Assembly: GCA_000708835.1 (NCBI GenBank)
Contig: DF236974.1
Span: 50,626 to 114,625 of the forward strand
Direction: 5' to 3'
Origin: Klebsormidium nitens
Lineage: Eukaryota > Streptophyta > Klebsormidiophyceae > Klebsormidiales > Klebsormidiaceae
DNA length: 64,000 nt
Of the stretch, positions 59,501 through 64,000 are shown in pieces. A model generated the notes under the pieces. It had not been told where the DNA came from. It made no database searches and was given only the letters and a program-made list of their open reading frames with translations. How positions within the stretch are numbered: the first letter of the stretch is position 1; the number at the start of each line of letters is the position of its first letter. Both the position numbers and the translations under genes were made by a program.

Positions 59501-62500
59501 TTCTGCATTCGTCATATTACTCGTTAGGGGCAGTTGACTTAGCTCTTTGCGAGACTGCTGCTATGCATTTGGCGGTTTTAATCGCTGACGCCCCATTTCA
59601 GCCGAGGGTCGACGCTTGTAAGATGTTGTTTAGATCTCCGCGGAGTGCCTGCACGGCTACGATCTTAGAGCATCACCAAGTAGAACGCGATGCCAAATAC
59701 CGTTGTCGGGTTTTGGTCTTTCGTGACGAAGAGTCCCTGGAAAGTCTACAAAGCACGTGAAACGTGTGACGTGCTCGAAGCACAGGCTAACTGTTGATCT
59801 CTTCTCGCTGCACGTCTGCAGAACGGGAGCTTTCGGTTTGACCGGTTAGAGTCGCTGCTACGAGAGGTGAGTCCACATGCCGTATCGCCTCTGCTATCCA
59901 GAGCCTGGTGTGACGTCTAACTAAGTGTACGCATTATCCAGACCCAGTACCCGTCGACCTCCGGAGTGGCACGTTTGCCTCTTCCTTACACGCTCGAAAT
60001 TCAGCAGGTTCTCTGTTGTATCTGTTGCAGGCGAGGTTCTTACGGATAAGTTTCTTCTTTGTAAACCCTTTCAAATTACGTCTTGAACCATAGGTCCGTG
60101 CCCTCCACAGTTTGGCTGCCGGTCCCCAGCAACGAATGCACCGCCTGATCTGTTACACCTCCATGCTCATGTTTCCACAACCGCAAAATTGGCTTCTACT
60201 TATACGTTTCCTGAACCGCACTCGCGAGAGTATCACTGGAACTTCTTTCGTTAGGAGGCTTTACGTTTCCAGCATCAGCATTTACTCAATGCCTCGGACG
60301 TTGTGCAGTCCCAACGACCAGTGTTCGAGCCCGCCGAGGCGGACGTTCAAGAGGGGGAGAAGGACCGGCGACTCCTCAAAAAAGTACTCAAGTTCGCTCT
60401 TAGCGAAGAGGTACTCTCGCTTGAAAGCTGAAATGTTTCACCGTTGCTAATCGAGGAGAATTTGAACGCCTGTGTTGTCTCTGAGGAGTGGGGTGGTTGA
60501 CAGAACCGGATTTGATCTTCATACTCAGCGTTTTTCCGGCAAGCGTCTCGTGGAACTTTCATAATTGCTTCTAGAATAGAGGCATTGGAAATCTGCGTTA
60601 GAGCGGCGCAGCTAGCTAATCGAGACTGCTCATGGGTTCCACCCTTCCCTTCTATCTGTTTTGAGGACGAGCAATCCATGGAAATCTCCAATGTGCACCA
60701 ATGACATGCCGTTCGAAGTTTGAATCCGAGAAAGCTCTGCTGATGTCGTTAGTTCCCTGCTTAAAAGGCACGTGTTACTGGCTGCAGGGCGAGTTTGTGC
60801 GCGACGCTCTCCTGACAGAATTGACCAAGGTACGAATTGGCTTCCTGTTTCATCGACGCCTTCCCCCTGAATTTATTTGAGACACCTCACAACATGGAGA
60901 TGAGTGTTTCTACTTGCACGTTCTCACGATTTTCAGATCGTTTCAACGGCGTCCAGCGTGCTTGCGGGTCGTCCGTTCCGTTTGTGGACAAGGGTCAGCT
61001 CGACAAAAGCGTGCGAGACGAATCGGCGCTTCTTTGATGCACGCCACCATGCAGAAATGCAATCTGCCCCACAGCCCGAAAACCTTTGTGTATAGACCGA
61101 AGTTCAGATCTGCGACGTTGCTGATTTAGCTCAGTTCCTTGCTTCTTGTCCTACGACGCAGTTTTCCGAGAAAAGTGGCCACTCAAGCTCACCAGGTCTC
61201 GTTCCTAGCTCCTTGCATCCCTCTCCAGTCTCGATGGGCTGCTTTTCATATAGCCGCACGTCTTTCAGGGTCTTTCAGGGCCTTCTTCTAGGGCCTTCTA
61301 GGATCACAACCGGGCGCTCCTCGCTGGCCCGGTCTCTGGCCGCTCAGATTTGCGGGCTGTTCTTCCCCATTCTTCCCTATCCCAATTGTTCCAGGGTCCG
61401 ACCCTGCTTCACAAGGGTTTCACGTTCACAAGTGTACGTAGGCTGGTCAATTTCGCGATCCCTGCTCCGTAGCTTGATCTGTCAGGCTCTGTCTCCAAGT
61501 TGTGTGCATCCTTCTCTGCAGTCATGACTAGTCCTCAGCCTTTTACAGGGCCTTAACCCGTACAACCGCACTTTATCGACTCGCAAATGGCAGCCTCGGC
61601 ACCTCGTTGACACGTCTTACTGTCCCCTCATTACAGGGCCTTGACTCGTACAACCGCACCTGCTTTGACGCGATGTTTACTCTCCGCACCTCAGATCTTG
61701 AGGCCCTGTTTTCGGCTCTCCCGGACTCTTTCCTGACTGTGCAATTTACTATCTCGTCCGTTACAGGGCCTCGATGCGTACAACCGCGCTTTGTTTGACT
61801 CCGCGGTCGTCAATCTTCACGCCTCGTGTTTTGAGGCCCTGTTTCTGATTGTCCCGCACCTTTTTAAAACCCCCACTTTACCATCTCCCCCGTTACAGGG
61901 CCTCGATGCGTGCAGCCGCGCGCTGTCCGACTCCACGGTTGCGAGCCTCGGCACCTTGTTTCCCGAGGCCCGGTTCCCCATTCTCCCGCTTCTTTTCGAA
62001 ACCGCCCATTTACAAGAACTTTCGTTACAGGGCCTCGATGCCTGCTACCGTACGCTGATCGACCCTGCGCTTCAACCCAGCTTCCGGGACTTCTAGTGCC
62101 TAGGTCCGTTTCCGTACTTTGATCTCGTTTTACACTCGTCCTTATTCATTCAAGCCTCCTCACAGGGCCTCGACGCATACAACCGTGCGCTGTTCGACTC
62201 CGCGGTTTCCAACCTCCGCGCCTCGTTCCCCGCGCTCCCGCTCCCGCTCCCGGAGCCGCTCTCCGAGCCCGAGGACGACGAGGCGCTCGTCAACCTGCGC
62301 AAGTTCGGGGCGCTGCTGACGTCAGGCTCGGCGGACGGAGCGGCGGCGGCGCCGCCGCAGAGGGTGCAGCGGGTGACCACGGTTGGGGATGACGTCATCG
62401 TGAGTCCGCATATGATTCCAACCTCAGTAGATTCTGAAACACCTCTCTTGCAACCTTATGATACTAGACTTAGAGATTACTGGTTTGGTGAAGGCAGTGG

Positions 62501-63769
62501 CTCTGACACAGCCGGCTCGGCGGGAAACGGGGTGTTGACGTTATTGCAAAATCAAAGCATCCGAACCTCAGGTAGTCCCAAGATTGGGGCAATTGGGCTC
62601 CAGCTCTGCTCATTTCGGAGTCGTAAGGTCTCAGGGTTACATTCTCTAATACCGCACAAATTTGGAGCCGCGAAATCAAGAAAGTCGCTCTTGCGAAGGA
62701 AGTGCTCTGAGGTGATTCTTTGGATCCGATAGCTGCGAGCATTTGGACGCATTAACCACAGAAGTCTAGGCACTTAACATGGATGGTATGGGCCCTAGTT
62801 GCAGGTAAGAAAGTGGTTGCATGTCCAGTGATCAGACCTGTGATAACCAGCCGCGGAAGAAGGTAACGCCCCGGTTAATCTGTTTAATAACCTGAGATTT
62901 CAGGTTTGGACGCAACCTGGTTAACAGCCAAACCGTCAACCTAGTTCGCAGCCAAACCTCCTGTGAACGACAAGATTCAGGAAGGAAAAGGAGGGAGGAC
63001 GGAGAAAGTAAACGATGCAAAAACAACGTGAAAAGACAAGCTTGACTTTCTTGGTGATGCAGGTAGCCAGTATTAGCCGCGAAGCGAGGGAGTCGGCGGT
63101 GGAGCCGGCGCGGCCGCAGGTGGGGCTGGCGGACCTCTCGAAAGCCGTCGAACAGGCGCAGGCCCTGACCAAGTACGTACCGCAGCTGACGGTCCTAGCG
63201 GAGGTGAGTACCGTTCATGGGGTCTGTTTGATACTCGAGAGTTTGAGGGAACAACCGGGATGAGTGCGATTCAAAGAAACGGAATGCATGAATGCAGGCA
63301 GACACAAGTACACGAGGGAAAGTTGGGGAGACCGAACGTAAACGAGCAGAGTAGAAAGCAGAAGGCGAAGGAAGAAGACTGGTGAGGATCTGCAAAGTGG
63401 ACGCTCGAATCGAAGAGCAGCTGAAAGACACAGGGAAAGGAAAGGTAGTGACACGAGGCGCAGCAGGCAACCAATTGGGGTGGTTTACTATTCCGAAGAA
63501 CTCATTTTCATTTTTGCGTTGCCAAATCAAAGGAGACTGGCTTTAGCTTCATCCTGGATCGACTCTGCTTTCTCTGCGAGTCCCTCCCCAGACTTTCTCT
63601 TCCTAGCTGATGGAGATCTCTTACAAACACAATTTTTGTCGCTCCGCAGCTTCCGTTGAACGCACAACAGCAAGCGGCGCTGCTGCCGATCGAGCTGGCG
63701 GGCCGGCTGGTGTCCCGGGCAGCGGCTCGGACGATACGGCAGAGGCTGACGAACCCGGGCAGACGACGA
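53560..63769 (+). CDS. ABC1K: ABC1 atypical kinase (ABC1K/ADCK/UbiB family), plastid type; 3' end beyond window
   Basis: ABC1K proteins act in prenylquinone and lipid homeostasis of plastids and mitochondria. Exons: 53560-54242, 54892-55095, 55544-55592, 55923-56096, 56389-56493, 57304-57449, 57809-57996, 58468-58762, 59272-59413, 59822-59866, 60309-60410, 60788-60829, 60937-60993 (tentative), 62166-62399, 63063-63203, 63650-63769 and possibly on; 909 codons in frame so far. Kinase motifs, in order: FVKIGQAVSSRPDVVP (KxGQ), EPIAAASLGQVYQA (Ala-rich loop), EVAVKVQRPG (Lys), EMDYNAEARNG (ExD), FYHADPHPGNLL (catalytic HxDxHPGN) and DFGMMGEI (DFG). The start is a transit-like leader; an in-frame Met lies at 53572. 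Intron 4 has a GC donor (AAG then gcaagc). The frame after 63769 stays open to the window edge, so the true end is unseen. Introns 5 and 13 contain copies of the following exons. Confidence 0.88.
57104..57150 (+). repeat. Decoy copy of ABC1K exon 6 start inside intron 5
   Basis: After an identical gtccgactccccag, 57104-57150 matches the start of the real exon 6 (57304 on) for about 30 bases with three or so differences, then decays. It encodes VVDEWAASLVKNL against VVDEWAASLFKEM in the real exon. Spacing is exactly 200 bp, and the acceptor is intact. Confidence 0.88.
61549..62165 (+). repeat. Tandem array of about 132-bp copies of an ABC1K exon start and its acceptor
   Basis: Units begin at the base after ttacag at 61549, 61637, 61767, 61899 and 62031; the real exon 14 begins at 62166 after cacag. 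Spacings are 88, 130, 132, 132 and 135 bp. Each unit opens with ggcct, then (t)cgatgc or similar and tacaaccg, encoding forms of GLDAYNRALFDSAV. Three successive units keep one reading frame (132 = 44 codons), which stays open until a stop at 62094-62096. More decayed pieces extend left to about 61244. Confidence 0.9.
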
Positions 63770-64000
63770 GTGAGCTTCCCGAGAATCTTTGTCTGCTCTC
63801 TTTCTGCCAGTATTCCTACCGATACATCTGTGGAAACCATTGCTGGCAATCAGCAAGGTTTGAAGCTCTTTGTTGATTCTAGCAAACAAGGTATCCGGGG
63901 CTGCTACGCATTCATTTTCGGATGCGGATACAAATGCTCCGGTCTCTTCAACTTCAGACAATTTCAGTGCAGACACGGCTTTCAAAATTGGCGCCTGTCA

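Noticed and set aside
61791-62096. Separate small protein gene
   Set aside because: The frame is made of the tandem copies of ABC1K exon 14; it has no independent start context and is better read as repeat units.
1-64000. CRISPR arrays, prophage or bacterial mobile elements
   Set aside because: The tandem repeats present have diverged units with exon-edge content, and all recognised genes are eukaryotic with spliceosomal introns.

Overview
The window is nuclear DNA from a green-lineage eukaryote. Twelve protein genes can be read, ten of them with 3 to 16 exons and ordinary GT-AG introns (two are GC-AG). Several products have plant or algal character: dehydroascorbate reductase, a plastid-type ABC1 kinase, a DUF1995 protein, a WAT1/EamA transporter, a sucrose-proton symporter, a Rubisco-LSMT-like SET protein and a CRM-domain RNA-binding protein. 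An LC8-type dynein light chain and compact multi-exon genes fit a streptophyte alga of the Klebsormidium kind; that identification is inference, not a database result. There are no bacterial operons, phages or CRISPR arrays.

Layout: 514-6200 (-) MBOAT lysophospholipid acyltransferase; 6975-8767 (+) SixA-like histidine phosphatase; 9833-9936 (-) intron-containing tRNA-Lys(CUU); 10382-13774 (+) DHAR; 14900-19119 (-) WAT1/EamA transporter; 20151-21423 (+) LC8 dynein light chain; 22713-27257 (-) KRI1 ribosome-biogenesis factor; 28054-29229 (+) intronless type II membrane protein resembling RgpF-like glycosyltransferases; 32460-35902 (+) DUF1995 protein; 37014-45608 (-) sucrose transporter with a very long central loop; 46548-48138 (+) CRM/YhbY protein with an RGG tail; 49218-52870 (-) SET-domain methyltransferase; 53560 to beyond 63769 (+) ABC1 atypical kinase, running off the right edge. 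For nine of the ten multi-exon genes (the CRM, DHAR, KRI1, SET, DUF1995, SixA-like, LC8, WAT1 and sucrose transporter genes) and for the in-window part of the ABC1K gene I checked that the exon lengths add up to whole codons; the acyltransferase also does, with or without one 36-codon cassette.

The genes do not form one pathway; they are independent nuclear loci, many with plastid or mitochondrial roles. The most striking shared property is in the introns. In the transporter, KRI1, sucrose transporter and ABC1 kinase genes, introns hold tandem, progressively decayed copies of the neighbouring exon edge together with its splice site, at spacings of about 90-200 bp. In the ABC1 kinase the array has at least six units of about 132 bp, a multiple of three, the last of which is the real exon. 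In the sucrose transporter similar copies appear to have been taken into coding sequence. The acyltransferase carries a divergent in-phase copy of an exon 3' end that could be a cassette exon. Together this looks like repeated intron growth, and possibly exon birth, by local duplication across exon-intron borders.
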